Assembly (NCBI GenBank): GCA_020637805.1 | Contig: JACKJU010000003.1 | Span: forward strand, 124,001-188,000 | Reading direction: 5' to 3' | Length of the DNA stretch: 64,000 bases | Source: Nitratireductor sp. | GTDB taxonomy: Bacteria; Pseudomonadota; Alphaproteobacteria; Rhizobiales; Rhizobiaceae | In this document: positions 26,667 through 35,149 of the stretch, one piece after another | How the letters are laid out: the number at the start of each line of letters is the position of its first letter | Position numbering within the stretch: the first letter of the stretch is position 1 | Translations under genes and position numbers: made by a program | The notes under the pieces: model-generated | What the model was told of the DNA's origin: nothing | The model's database searches: none | What the model saw: the letters and a program-made list of their open reading frames with translations, nothing else

Positions 26667-26680
26667 CCACCAATTGGTGG
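26667..26680. promoter_or_regulatory. Upstream activator palindrome candidate
   Basis: CCACCAATTGGTGG is a perfect 14-bp palindrome 72 bases before the sigma-54 promoter of yfdX. Similar AATT-centred palindromes precede the other two sigma-54 promoters, so it may bind the NtrC-family regulator at 38361-39752. Confidence 0.45.
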
Positions 26681-26752
26681 AAATTTGCACCGTTTCCTGA
26701 CCGGTGTGCCTGAGGCGCTCGCAGGAAGTCAATTAAATCAATGACATCGAAC

Positions 26753-26767
26753 TGGCATGGCAAATGC
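26753..26767 (+). promoter_or_regulatory. Sigma-54 (-24/-12) promoter of yfdX
   Basis: TGGCATG-GCAA-ATGC keeps the GG-N10-GC spacing of RpoN promoters with one change in each box (C to T, T to A). It is 98 bases before the start of yfdX. The block from about 26726 to 26767 is alike in sequence to the region 27711-27754. Confidence 0.7.
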
Positions 26768-26864
26768 GTAGTTATTGCCAGCCGCCACGCAGACGGCTTG
26801 AAATTTCCGGCCATCACCCCGCCGGATGTTTCCAGACCAGTACGGGTGCAAAATGGAGGTACCC

Positions 26865-27584
26865 ATGACCACTACCATTCGCAAACTCGCATTCGCTTTC
26901 CTCGCCACAACGGCAATTGCAGGGGCCGGGCTCATGCCTGCCAATGCCGCAAGCACCACCGCACCCCAGACGGACCAGGTCGCCCAGGCAAGCCAGTCCG
27001 GTGAGGCCAATCCCGATCTCAGGCTTTCGCAGGACGGCTTTGGCGTGATGCGCGACGTGCGCGCCGCACGGGTCGCGATCTTCAACGGCGACACGGACGC
27101 AGCGAAGAAATACCTTGATCAGGCCAAGCAGTCTCTCGACAAGATCAAGACCGACAGTGCGCTCGCCAACAAGGGTCTTGAACGCAACAACAACCTGATC
27201 CCGATCGATGGCCAGGTCGTTGTCGCAGACAACCTTGTCGCCACGCCTGAAAAGGCGCAGCACATCGCTGCCGGCAACCAGAAGATTAAGAGCGGCAACG
27301 GCAAGGAGGCAATGGAAGAACTCAAGCTGGCCAATGTGGACGTCGGCTTCACCCGGCTGCTCATGCCCTATACGGAGACCGTCGATCACGTGACCGTCGC
27401 CGAGAACCTTCTCAACCATGACAATTACTACGAGGCCAACATGGCACTGAAGGCCGCCGAAGACGGCTTGCAGGTGGAATCGGTCATGCTGGTCGAGCCG
27501 TCCAAGGACATGACGAATACCGGGTCCGTCACCAAGACGCCGGCTGCCCCTCAGAAATCGGACACGCAGATGCCGGCCAAATAG
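26865..27584 (+). CDS. YfdX family periplasmic protein
   Basis: This 239-residue protein has a signal peptide (MTTTIRKLAFAFLATTAIAG, likely cut near residue 28 at NAA) and the YfdX core, including GFGVMRDVRAARVAIFNGD and the segment IPIDGQVVVADN. The family is small and poorly understood; E. coli YfdX lies in an acid-resistance cluster and binds small ligands. It is preceded by a sigma-54 promoter and TGGAGGTA before ATG 26865, and followed by its own terminator, so it is a single-gene unit. A stress role is inferred from the neighbours. Confidence 0.85.
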   Translation: MTTTIRKLAFAFLATTAIAGAGLMPANAASTTAPQTDQVAQASQSGEANPDLRLSQDGFGVMRDVRAARVAIFNGDTDAAKKYLDQAKQSLDKIKTDSALANKGLERNNNLIPIDGQVVVADNLVATPEKAQHIAAGNQKIKSGNGKEAMEELKLANVDVGFTRLLMPYTETVDHVTVAENLLNHDNYYEANMALKAAEDGLQVESVMLVEPSKDMTNTGSVTKTPAAPQKSDTQMPAK

Positions 27585-27606
27585 CCAGCAACTGGATTCG
27601 CCAAAG

Positions 27607-27630
27607 GCCGGGCTATATGCCCGGCTTTTT
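27607..27630 (+). terminator. Terminator after yfdX
   Basis: GCCGGGC-TATAT-GCCCGGC followed by TTTTT forms a standard Rho-independent terminator 23 bases after the yfdX stop. Confidence 0.88.
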
Positions 27631-27695
27631 GCATTTGTCCGGTTGGTGCGGTGCGGCAAATGCCCCGGTGCAACCGGTTCAAATAAACCAATCTT

Positions 27696-27705
27696 CGCAA
27701 TTGCG
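27696..27705. promoter_or_regulatory. Upstream activator palindrome candidate
   Basis: CGCAATTGCG, within TTCGCAATTGCGTAGAA, lies 34 bases before the second sigma-54 promoter. It shares the AATT centre with the palindromes at 26667 and 36704. Confidence 0.3.
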
Positions 27706-27739
27706 TAGAAGAAAGTCATATAGATCAATAACTTGCGCC

Positions 27740-27754
27740 AGGCACGGAAAATGC
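27740..27754 (+). promoter_or_regulatory. Sigma-54 (-24/-12) promoter of the 27788-31785 operon
   Basis: AGGCACG-GAAA-ATGC has the GG-N10-GC spacing. An IHF-like ATCAA-TAAC-TTG stands just before it (27724-27735). Located 33 bases before the first gene of the stress operon. Confidence 0.65.
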
Positions 27755-27787
27755 TCCGCAGTTGTCGAAGAGACAAGGAGAAAAGTC

Positions 27788-28468
27788 ATGCAACAGCACA
27801 AGATTTTGCAAACAACCAACGCAAGGGCCGAGGGAGAATCCGCCCGTGACATTCACCGCATCCGGGAGGCCGTTGCGGTCTTCGACCGCGAGGACGATTT
27901 CCACCGGGCTGCGATGGACCTGATGGAGCACGGTTTTGACAGGTCGGATCTTTCGATACTGGCAAGCAGCAAGCATGCAGTGGAGCACCTGAAACGTCAT
28001 TATCCCGAGATCGACCGGTTTGATGGCGGGGCGCAATCCATTCGCGAAGAATATCACGAACAGGAGTCGGTGGTTGAGGCCAAGACGCTTGCAGTCGGAT
28101 TGCCGCTCTATGTCGGTGCTGTCGGAGGCTTCCTGGCCGTGGCTGCCAGCGGCGGCACTCTGGCGCTGGGCGTTTCTGCCGCTTTGGCGGGAGGCCTGGC
28201 CGGAACGGGCATAGGTGCCATAGGCGCCAACGCTGTTGGACGCCGGCAGCGCGAGTCGATTGAGCGCCAGCTTGCCGCGGAAGGTATCGTGCTCTGGGTT
28301 CAGACACGAACGGAAGGCCAGGAATTCAAGGCACTCAATCTTCTCCGGGAAAGAGGCGGTCGTGACGTCCACCTGCACACGGCAACGATCACCTGGGGTG
28401 AGGACGACGTTCCGCTGTCGCACTTCAATCCCGACCCGTTCCTGGAAAACAGCCATCAGGCGAAATGA
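27788..28468 (+). CDS. General stress protein 17M-like domain membrane protein
   Basis: This 226-residue protein has an N-terminal domain (about 25-85: AVAVFDREDDFHRAAMDLME) like the Bacillus general stress protein 17M/YflT family, then a glycine-rich hydrophobic hairpin (about 100-150: VGAVGGFLAVAASGG and GLAGTGIGAIGANAVG) and a soluble C-terminal domain with WVQTRTEGQE. The hairpin suggests insertion in the inner membrane. It opens an operon with a PRC-barrel protein (10 bases on), a patatin, an SDR and a Sel1 protein, all after a sigma-54 promoter. Function is not known. Confidence 0.75.
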   Translation: MQQHKILQTTNARAEGESARDIHRIREAVAVFDREDDFHRAAMDLMEHGFDRSDLSILASSKHAVEHLKRHYPEIDRFDGGAQSIREEYHEQESVVEAKTLAVGLPLYVGAVGGFLAVAASGGTLALGVSAALAGGLAGTGIGAIGANAVGRRQRESIERQLAAEGIVLWVQTRTEGQEFKALNLLRERGGRDVHLHTATITWGEDDVPLSHFNPDPFLENSHQAK

Positions 28469-28478
28469 GGACAAGACG

Positions 28479-28904
28479 ATGAATTTCTCCCTTTGCAGAC
28501 AATCCTTTGCTCCCGCGGCGCTTGCAGTTGCATTGGCACTTCCGTCCCTGGCACTCGCCGCGGACAAGCCGCAAGACGCGTACACGAATGCCGACACTCC
28601 GGTGGTTGACCAGGTCACGGCCTTTGCCAACATCGCGACCGAGCCATCCAACCTGGCGTCAAACATTGTCGGCGCGACCGCATACACGCTTGGCGATCTG
28701 CCATTCGGCAAGGTGAACGACATCATCATCGGAAAATCAGGGCGGATGATTGCCCTGAAGATCGGGGCAGGCGGGACGTTCGGTTTCGACGAGACGGAAC
28801 TTGCGGTTCCAATGAGCGATGTAACTTTGAAGACGGTGGACGGTTCGCTGAAAGTCGAGACCGATCTTGCCGAACAGGATGTGCGCGATGCGGCCAATGG
28901 CTGA
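28479..28904 (+). CDS. Secreted PRC-barrel domain protein
   Basis: This 141-residue protein has a signal peptide (residues 1-28, ending LALAA) and one PRC-barrel domain (about 61-130, with GDLPFGKVNDIIIGKSGRM). PRC-barrels bind tetrapyrroles, RNA-processing partners or other proteins, and many exported copies in alphaproteobacteria are of unknown function. It is the second gene of the sigma-54 operon, with a 10-base gap before and 22 bases after. A longer two-domain PRC protein is at 45559-46617. Confidence 0.8.
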   Translation: MNFSLCRQSFAPAALAVALALPSLALAADKPQDAYTNADTPVVDQVTAFANIATEPSNLASNIVGATAYTLGDLPFGKVNDIIIGKSGRMIALKIGAGGTFGFDETELAVPMSDVTLKTVDGSLKVETDLAEQDVRDAANG

Positions 28905-28926
28905 TCGCAACAAAGGAACCGGACAG

Positions 28927-30066
28927 ATGAACCGCCCTGAAAAAATTCCCGCCAATTTGCGATACGGCGAAACCGTGCTTGTCTTGCAAGGCGGCGGAGC
29001 GCTTGGCGCCTACCAGGCAGGCGTCTACGAAACCATGCATTCGACTGCAATCGAACCGGACTGGGTCTCGGGTATTTCGATTGGCGCGATCAATGCGGCG
29101 ATCATTGCCGGCAATCCCCAAGATCAACGTATCGCGAAGCTGCGATCATTCTGGGAAACGGTCACTTCCGACTGGCCGCCAACGATGATGGTGGCAGACA
29201 ATGCCATTTCGCGTTCCTGGGCTTCCAGCCTAAGCGCATGGCAGGCGATGACATTCGGCATTCCGGGCTTCTTTGCACCATTTCACCTGCCGGCTCCGCT
29301 TGCGTTGCCTGGCAGCCCGCAGGCGATTTCCTGGTACGATACCTCAACCCTTCGCGACACGCTGCTCGCTCATGCCGATTTCGATCGCATCAACAGCGGC
29401 GGCATGCGCCTGAGCCTCGGTGCGGTAAACGTCACCACCGGCAACTTCGCCTATTTCGACAACCGTCACATCGAGATCAGGCCCGAACATGTCATGGCGA
29501 GTGGTGCCCTGCCTCCCGGATTTCCGCCGGTCGAAATAGACGGAGAATATTTCTGGGATGGCGGTCTCGTTTCAAATACCCCGCTCTCATATGTGCTGGA
29601 CAATGCCGATGCGGCGTCCACCCTGGTCCTGCAGGTCGACCTGTTCAGTGCGAGGGGCAACTTTCCCTCAACCATGGACGGGGTGGAAGAGCGCAGGAAG
29701 GACATCATCTATTCCAGCCGCACACGCATGAACACGGACCGTTTCCTCGAACTTCACAAGTTGCGGCGGGCTGTATCAAGCCTTGCCTCCAAACTGCCGG
29801 AGGATGCGCTGGCTGATCCGCAGATCGCCGAACTTGCCGAACTGGGCAATGACCGCGTCGTCTCGATCTTGCACTTGATATACCGCCGGTCCGGCAGGGA
29901 TGGTCCGGCAAAGGACTATGAATTCTCCAGGCGTTCCATGCATGAGCATTGGCGGGCCGGAAGCGCTGACGCGCGCCGCACCCTGCGGGCATCCGACTGG
30001 CATGAACCGCCTGCCGTCGAAGATGCAATTGCCGTCTACGATCTTACGCGAAGCGGAGTACTGTGA
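28927..30066 (+). CDS. Patatin-like phospholipase family protein
   Basis: This 379-residue protein has the patatin oxyanion loop QGGGALGAYQAGV (residues 21-33), the serine elbow GISIGAIN near residue 51, and the catalytic aspartate in DGGLVSNTP near 210. It could hydrolyse lipids or polyhydroxyalkanoate-related esters; an N-terminal signal is absent, so it acts in the cytoplasm or at the inner face of the membrane. The C-terminus carries a DUF3734-like helical extension, judging from the RRSMHEHWRAG segment. Its neighbour is a 3-hydroxybutyrate-dehydrogenase-like SDR, which may be meaningful for storage-polymer use. Confidence 0.85.
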   Translation: MNRPEKIPANLRYGETVLVLQGGGALGAYQAGVYETMHSTAIEPDWVSGISIGAINAAIIAGNPQDQRIAKLRSFWETVTSDWPPTMMVADNAISRSWASSLSAWQAMTFGIPGFFAPFHLPAPLALPGSPQAISWYDTSTLRDTLLAHADFDRINSGGMRLSLGAVNVTTGNFAYFDNRHIEIRPEHVMASGALPPGFPPVEIDGEYFWDGGLVSNTPLSYVLDNADAASTLVLQVDLFSARGNFPSTMDGVEERRKDIIYSSRTRMNTDRFLELHKLRRAVSSLASKLPEDALADPQIAELAELGNDRVVSILHLIYRRSGRDGPAKDYEFSRRSMHEHWRAGSADARRTLRASDWHEPPAVEDAIAVYDLTRSGVL

Positions 30067-30206
30067 GATGTATTGCCTGAGCGTTTCCGGGGGAGGAGAC
30101 CCGGATCTGGAAATCGGGATCGGCAAGCGGCGCTCGCGCGTTTTCAACGGGAGGAGACAATCAATGACGGGAACACGAATTCCCGGAAAACAGCAAGGTG
30201 AATGAC

Positions 30207-30989
30207 ATGAAACTGAAGAACAATGTTGCCGTTGTAACGGGCGCCGGTTCAGGCATCGGACGCCAGATCTCACTGAGCATGGCCGCCGAAGGTGCCAGTG
30301 TCGCGATTTGCGACATCGACATGGAAGGTGCAGGCAAGACGGTCGATATGATCGGCAAGGAAGGAAAGGGTGAAGCCGCTGCCTTCCACATGGATGTGAC
30401 CAGCGAGGACGAGGTCAACAAGGCGATGGCAGCCATCGCCGAAAAATGGGGCCGCATCGATACGCTTGTTTCCAATGCCGGCATCCAGATCGTCCACCCA
30501 ATTGAGAAATTTCCCTACGACCAGTTCAGGAAACTTGTGACCATCCACCTTGATGGTGCGTTCCTGACGACCAAGGCTGCCGTGAAGTACATGTATGAAC
30601 AGAAGTCCGGTTCCCTCATCTACATGGGCTCGGTGCACAGCCACGAGGCCTCTGCGCTCAAGACAGCCTATGTTGCGGCCAAGCACGGCATTCTGGGCCT
30701 AGCCCGCGTCATGGCCAAGGAAGGTGCGGAACATGGTGTTCGTTCAAACGTCATCTGCCCGGGCTTCGTGAAGACACCACTTGTCGAAAAGCAGATCCCC
30801 GAACAGGCAGCCGATCTCGGCATCTCCGAGGAAGACGTCGTCAACAACGTGATGCTCGGCGGCACCGTCGACAAGGAATTCACCACCATGCAGGACGTGG
30901 CCGACGTGGCCGTCTTTCTGGCAGGTTTCGGTTCCAACGCGCTTACCGGCCAGTCCATCCTCGTTAGCCATGGCTGGGTCATGAACTGA
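30207..30989 (+). CDS. 3-hydroxybutyrate dehydrogenase-like SDR
   Basis: This 260-residue short-chain dehydrogenase has the NAD-binding VTGAGSGIGRQI (residues 11-22), NAGIQ and the catalytic Ser/Tyr/Lys set (S at about 142, YVAAK at about 155-159). The C-terminal region with EKQIPEQAADLGISEEDV and a long insertion resembles D-3-hydroxybutyrate dehydrogenases, which make acetoacetate from the polymer monomer. ATG 30207 has AAGGTG upstream. A 13-codon frame (30164-30205) with its own GGGAGGAG precedes it and could be a leader or remnant. Substrate is a moderate-strength inference. Confidence 0.8.
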   Translation: MKLKNNVAVVTGAGSGIGRQISLSMAAEGASVAICDIDMEGAGKTVDMIGKEGKGEAAAFHMDVTSEDEVNKAMAAIAEKWGRIDTLVSNAGIQIVHPIEKFPYDQFRKLVTIHLDGAFLTTKAAVKYMYEQKSGSLIYMGSVHSHEASALKTAYVAAKHGILGLARVMAKEGAEHGVRSNVICPGFVKTPLVEKQIPEQAADLGISEEDVVNNVMLGGTVDKEFTTMQDVADVAVFLAGFGSNALTGQSILVSHGWVMN

Positions 30990-31038
30990 GACGCCTCGCC
31001 GCTTCACGCGGCAGGCAATTCAATGAAGGAGAGCTGCG

Positions 31039-31785
31039 ATGCAAGCTCAACAATTCAAGCCAATCCTGCTTGTGGCAGCCGTCGCGGCGGTAGGAGCAGG
31101 GTACATGTTTGGCCGCCTCGATGTTGCTAGCCTGGCCAGAGATCCGGCAAGGCTGGAAACCATCGCCATTGGAGATTTCACCAATGGCGATGCGGCCGCT
31201 GCCTTTCCCCTGTTTCGCAAACTGGCCGGTAAGGGAGATCCCACCGCCGCCTTCTATCTGGGGGAGATGTACCAGTATGGCGACGGCACAAAAGAGGATG
31301 ATGCCAAGGCAGGCAAATGGCTGACCGAGGCAGCCAAGGCAGGCAATACGGCCGCGCAACGCCAGCTTGGTCTCCTGTACCTGGACGGAGAAGGTATCGC
31401 CCAGGATTTGAAACTGTCGCGTGACTGGTTCGCGAAAGCGGCCGGTGCAGGCGATGCCGTGGCCTTGCGCTACATGGGTGATCTGGATGCCCAGGGACTG
31501 GGTGGGCCAAAAGACGAGGTTTCTGCCTATGGCTATTATTCAGCCTCCGCCAGCAGGGGCAACGACTACTCCCGTCATCTGCGGAACCAGTTGGCTGCCA
31601 CGCTCAGTGCCGCACAGCAGGCAAAGGGCGAAAAGCTTGCCGAAGGCATCCTGGCCTCGATCGCCTCACCGCAGAAGAACAGCGCCGTTCCAACGGACGA
31701 TGCAGCAGGAAAGGCGGTCAGCCCCCAATCCCTATTGCATGACCAAAGAACAGCGCAACCGCGATCACCATCGCGGCAATCATGA
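31039..31785 (+). CDS. Sel1-repeat protein with N-terminal membrane anchor
   Basis: This 248-residue protein starts with one hydrophobic segment (residues 8-24, ILLVAAVAAVGAGYMF) and then holds about four Sel1 (TPR-like) repeats between residues 45 and 180, such as AAFYLGEMYQYGDG and AQRQLGLLYLDGEG. Sel1 repeats mediate protein contacts in envelope stress or signalling assemblies. It has GAAGGAG before ATG 31039 and is the last gene of the sigma-54 operon. The last 68 bases overlap the convergent DUF202 gene at 31718-32095, an unusual convergent overlap. Confidence 0.8.
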   Translation: MQAQQFKPILLVAAVAAVGAGYMFGRLDVASLARDPARLETIAIGDFTNGDAAAAFPLFRKLAGKGDPTAAFYLGEMYQYGDGTKEDDAKAGKWLTEAAKAGNTAAQRQLGLLYLDGEGIAQDLKLSRDWFAKAAGAGDAVALRYMGDLDAQGLGGPKDEVSAYGYYSASASRGNDYSRHLRNQLAATLSAAQQAKGEKLAEGILASIASPQKNSAVPTDDAAGKAVSPQSLLHDQRTAQPRSPSRQS

Positions 31786-32095
31786 GAAAGAGCAGGGCGT
31801 CAGATTTTTTGGCGCCCATCGCTATAGCGTTCTCGGACTCGATTGCATGGGATATACGGAAGTAGCGTAGCAGCGAAGCAACGATGACGAGTACACCTAC
31901 GCCGATCAGCAATATGCCGATCCACTCCGCATACTGCGCCGAGAGCTGATCTTCGGGTTTGAGAACAGCCGATAATCTCAGGAAAAGATTCAGCTTCTCG
32001 ACGAGAAGGCCGAACGCGATGACCGCCAAGGCTGTTCGCACCCATGCGAGCATGGTTCGTTCGTTTGCGGCGTGGTCGCTGTACCTTGGAATCAT
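31718..32095 (-). CDS. DUF202 (YidH-like) membrane protein
   Basis: This 125-residue inner-membrane protein matches DUF202, with N-terminal AANERTMLAWVRTALAVIAF (residues 9-28) and three transmembrane spans. The role of the family is not known. It lies 110 bases downstream of cyoD on the same strand and may be read through from the cyo operon. Its 3' end overlaps the Sel1 gene. Confidence 0.85.
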   Translation of the reverse strand: MIPRYSDHAANERTMLAWVRTALAVIAFGLLVEKLNLFLRLSAVLKPEDQLSAQYAEWIGILLIGVGVLVIVASLLRYFRISHAIESENAIAMGAKKSDALLFLMIAAMVIAVALFFGHAIGIGG

Positions 32096-32205
32096 TCCCC
32101 ATCCCTCCTGAAGATCCTCCAGGATGTTGCATCGCTGTTTCTGGTCTGGCGACTGGGCAATCCGTCACAGCAGGCGTCAAGCGAAGAAGGGGGTAGAGCC
32201 GGCAT

Positions 32206-32550
32206 CTATCCAGTGGGCATCGCCGACATCATGCGCCAGTCCAGATCGGTCATGATCCACAGCGTGCCGGCGACCATCAGAACTAGTAACACGAGAACGA
32301 ATGCACCCGAGGCGAGGCTGATTTTCCTGTTTTCTCCCGCACCCAAATGGAGAAAGAAGCGCAGGTGAACCACCATCTGGATGGCGGCCAGTAGGGTTAT
32401 TGATATCAGCAGAACCCGTCCGACTGCCAGTCCGAACCACACCATGGAAAACGCGGCGAGTGTCAGGGCGAGCGCGAGCAGCAGTCCGGCCAGCAGCCGG
32501 CGGAATCCCTGCCTGTATTCCGTATCCGTGGATTTCAAAGCGTTGCTCAT
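32206..32550 (-). CDS. cyoD: Cytochrome bo3 ubiquinol oxidase subunit IV
   Basis: This 114-residue three-span protein is the small subunit IV of the heme-copper quinol oxidase (COX4_pro), with the conserved VVHLRFFLHLG (about residues 59-69). It helps assembly of the CuB centre. ATG 32550 overlaps the cyoC stop by 4 bases. It ends the four-gene cyoABCD unit. Confidence 0.9.
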   Translation of the reverse strand: MSNALKSTDTEYRQGFRRLLAGLLLALALTLAAFSMVWFGLAVGRVLLISITLLAAIQMVVHLRFFLHLGAGENRKISLASGAFVLVLLVLMVAGTLWIMTDLDWRMMSAMPTG

Positions 32551-33185
32551 GCGGCAGCCCCCCACAGATAGACGAAGGTGAAAATTCCGATCCAGACGAT
32601 ATCGAGAAAATGCCAGAACATGCCGAGGCGTTCGATCCGCGCACAAAGCTGAATGTCGTTGCCGATGACCAGCAGCTGGATGAAGGAGACAGCGAGCCAG
32701 ACCAGCCCCGCCGTGACATGAAGGCCGTGAGTTCCAACGAGCGTGAAGAATGACGAAAGCGAACCGCTCACATCGGGACCCGCTCCCTGGTCGATCAGCC
32801 CCATGAACTCGGTCAGCTCGAATCCCAGGAAGGCGGCGCCCAGGAGAAAGGTGACAGCCATCCACAAAAGACAGTTCCGGACCCTGTCTGCCCGAAGTTC
32901 AAGTGTCGCCAGCCCGAATGTGAAGCTGCTGGACAACAGCAGCATCGTCTCGACAAACGCCTTGTTCAGGTCAAGCAGCGATCTCGTGTCGGGACCAGTT
33001 GCAATGCGATCTGCCATGACGGCCCAGGTGGCGAACAACAGGGCGAAAATCAAAGCGTCGCTCAAAAGATAAAGCCAGAACCCGGCCTGGCGCTCGCGCA
33101 CCGCCCTTTCAAGCTCCTCTTTCTCGACAGCTGTCCAACCGCTGCCGCGTGAACCCCGATCCGGGTATGACGAAGTGGTGGTCAT
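32547..33185 (-). CDS. cyoC: Cytochrome bo3 ubiquinol oxidase subunit III
   Basis: This 212-residue five-span protein belongs to heme-copper oxidase subunit III, with GFWLYLLSDALIFALLFATW (about 36-55) and THGLHVTAGLVW. It stabilises subunit I. It begins within the cyoB stop (ATGA overlap) and overlaps cyoD. There is no histidine-rich extension. Confidence 0.92.
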   Translation of the reverse strand: MTTTSSYPDRGSRGSGWTAVEKEELERAVRERQAGFWLYLLSDALIFALLFATWAVMADRIATGPDTRSLLDLNKAFVETMLLLSSSFTFGLATLELRADRVRNCLLWMAVTFLLGAAFLGFELTEFMGLIDQGAGPDVSGSLSSFFTLVGTHGLHVTAGLVWLAVSFIQLLVIGNDIQLCARIERLGMFWHFLDIVWIGIFTFVYLWGAAA

Positions 33186-35149
33186 GAAGATGCAACCTCC
33201 GCTCTGGCAGCATCCCTGTTCTCGATGCGGATGATCCGGAGCCCGCTGTCGCGCGTGAACCCGGTAGCCGTCAGCATCGCCAATATGGTCAGCAATGCCA
33301 TGATGGCCAGCCACCAGATATGCCATATCATTGCAAATCCGAAGATGAACGCGCTGGCCCCGATCGCCATGGGAAGGAGGCTGTCTTTCGGCAAGGCGAT
33401 CACATCGGGTGCACCCGGCTCGTCGACGAAGCCGGCGGTCTCCTTGCGCCATGCAAATTCATCCAGCGAATGGACCGTTGGGATGCGATCGAAGTTCCAG
33501 GGCTTCGGCGGGGAAGAAGTCATCCATTCGAGCGTTCGTCCATCCCATGGATCGCCCGTGGTGTCACACAGGCTTTCCCGGTTCTTCCACGAAACGTAAA
33601 GCTGGACGATCTGGCAGGCGATACCTGCGAGAATGAAAACCGCGCCTATTGCTGCAGTGATCAGCAGCGGTTGCCATCCGGCCACATCATAGTGCTCCAT
33701 GCGCCGTGGCATGCCCATGAAACCCAGTGCATAGAGCGGCATGAAGGCAATGTAGAAGCCCGTGATCCATGCCCAGAAGGCGCGCTTGCCCCAGGTTTCG
33801 TCCAGCCTGTAGCCAAAGGCCTTGGGGAACCAGTAGCTGAACCCGGCGAAGAACCCGAACAGGGCACCAGGTATCAGCATGTTGTGGAAATGCGCCACCA
33901 GGAAAACGGAGTTGTGCATCAGGAAATCGACGGGTGGAATTGCAAGCAGTACTCCCGTCGCCCCGCCGATGACGAAGGTGACCATGAAGCCGATGGTCCA
34001 GTACATGGGAGTGGTCAGCCGTATGCTGCCGCGATACATGGTGAAAAGCCAGTCGAACACCTTCACGCCGGTCGGAACGGCAATGATCATGGTCGCTATC
34101 CCGAATACCGCGTTCACATTGGCGCTCGCCCCCATCGTAAAGAAGTGATGCAGCCAGACGGTGAAGGACAGGACGCCGATCACGGCAGTGGCGAAAACGA
34201 GCGACGTATAGCCGAACAGCCGCTTGTCGGAGAATGTCGCGACCACTTCGGAATAGATGCCGAAGGCCGGCAGGATCAGTATGTAGACTTCCGGGTGCCC
34301 CCAGATCCAGAACAGGTTGGCGTAATTCATCATGTTGCCGCCATCCCCATTTGTGAAGAAATGAAAACCGAGCGTCCTGTCCAGTGCCAGCATGGCGCTG
34401 CTCGTGGTCAGGGCAGGGAAGGCGAACACCATCAGGATCGAGGTGACGAGTGCTGTCCAGGTGAACAACGGCATGCGCATCAGGCTCATGCCGGGCGCTC
34501 GCCGCATCAGGATCGTCACCAGCACGTTGATCCCAGTCATCGTCGAACCCGCACCGGCAACGAGAACGGCCCATATCCAGTAGTCGACGCCCGGTCCCGG
34601 CGTGAACGAGTTCTCGGAGAACGGCGGGTAGGCTGTCCATCCCGCCGTTGAGAACTTTCCGATTACAAGCGAAAGGAGGACAAGTGCCGCACCCGCTCCC
34701 GTTAGCCAGAAGCTCACCGCATTGAGAAAGGGAAAGGCCACGTCGCGCGCGCCGATCTGCAACGGGACGACGATGTTGATGAGGCCGGTCAGGAATGGCA
34801 TCGCCATGAAGAATATCATGATCGTGCCATGGGCCGAGAATATCTGGTTGAAATGTTCCGGCGGCAGGTAGCCGTCGGAGTTCAGGGCCATTGCCTGCTG
34901 CAAACGCATCAGCATTGCATCGGCAAAACCGCGCAGCAGCATCACACCAGCCAGAAACAGGTACATGATACCTATCTTCTTGTGGTCCACGGTTGCGATC
35001 CAGTCGCGAAACAGCGGTTTCCACCAGCCCTTCCAAGTCACAAGCGCAAGGATCATCAGCGCGGCCAGGACCTCGGTTGCTGCGCCCGCAAACGCCACCG
35101 GTGAATAGAATGGCAGCGAGTCGATGCCAAGACGTCCGAGAAATGTCAC
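33182..35149 (-). CDS. cyoB: Cytochrome bo3 ubiquinol oxidase subunit I
   Basis: This 655-residue catalytic subunit has about 14 membrane spans, DWIATVDHKKIGIMYL near the start, the active-site WGHPEVYILILPAFG (His-Tyr pair and CuB ligands), HHFFTMG, and the heme-ligand histidines in VAHFHNM. It reduces oxygen to water with electrons from ubiquinol and pumps protons. The start is GTG 35149, overlapping the cyoA stop (GTGA), with GGGAGGAAAGG upstream; an earlier frame start is not supported. Subunit type is quinol oxidase because subunit II lacks the CuA site. Confidence 0.95.
   Translation of the reverse strand: MTFLGRLGIDSLPFYSPVAFAGAATEVLAALMILALVTWKGWWKPLFRDWIATVDHKKIGIMYLFLAGVMLLRGFADAMLMRLQQAMALNSDGYLPPEHFNQIFSAHGTIMIFFMAMPFLTGLINIVVPLQIGARDVAFPFLNAVSFWLTGAGAALVLLSLVIGKFSTAGWTAYPPFSENSFTPGPGVDYWIWAVLVAGAGSTMTGINVLVTILMRRAPGMSLMRMPLFTWTALVTSILMVFAFPALTTSSAMLALDRTLGFHFFTNGDGGNMMNYANLFWIWGHPEVYILILPAFGIYSEVVATFSDKRLFGYTSLVFATAVIGVLSFTVWLHHFFTMGASANVNAVFGIATMIIAVPTGVKVFDWLFTMYRGSIRLTTPMYWTIGFMVTFVIGGATGVLLAIPPVDFLMHNSVFLVAHFHNMLIPGALFGFFAGFSYWFPKAFGYRLDETWGKRAFWAWITGFYIAFMPLYALGFMGMPRRMEHYDVAGWQPLLITAAIGAVFILAGIACQIVQLYVSWKNRESLCDTTGDPWDGRTLEWMTSSPPKPWNFDRIPTVHSLDEFAWRKETAGFVDEPGAPDVIALPKDSLLPMAIGASAFIFGFAMIWHIWWLAIMALLTILAMLTATGFTRDSGLRIIRIENRDAARAEVASS

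Larger units (their letters stand above)
26461..26864. other. Gene-free divergent control region (404 bases)
   Basis: I see no credible gene here. It separates ppk2 (minus) from yfdX (plus) and holds the 14-bp palindrome at 26667-26680 and the -24/-12 promoter at 26753-26767, with an IHF-like ATCAA between them. No EcfG-type GGAAC promoter was found for ppk2. Confidence 0.6.

Noticed and set aside
26736..26772. EcfG-like CGAAC-N17-AGTT before yfdX
   Set aside because: Both boxes are changed and the site overlaps the better sigma-54 promoter.
30164..30205. 13-codon frame with GGGAGGAG before the 3-hydroxybutyrate-dehydrogenase-like gene
   Set aside because: Too short to support as a gene; may be a leader or chance frame.
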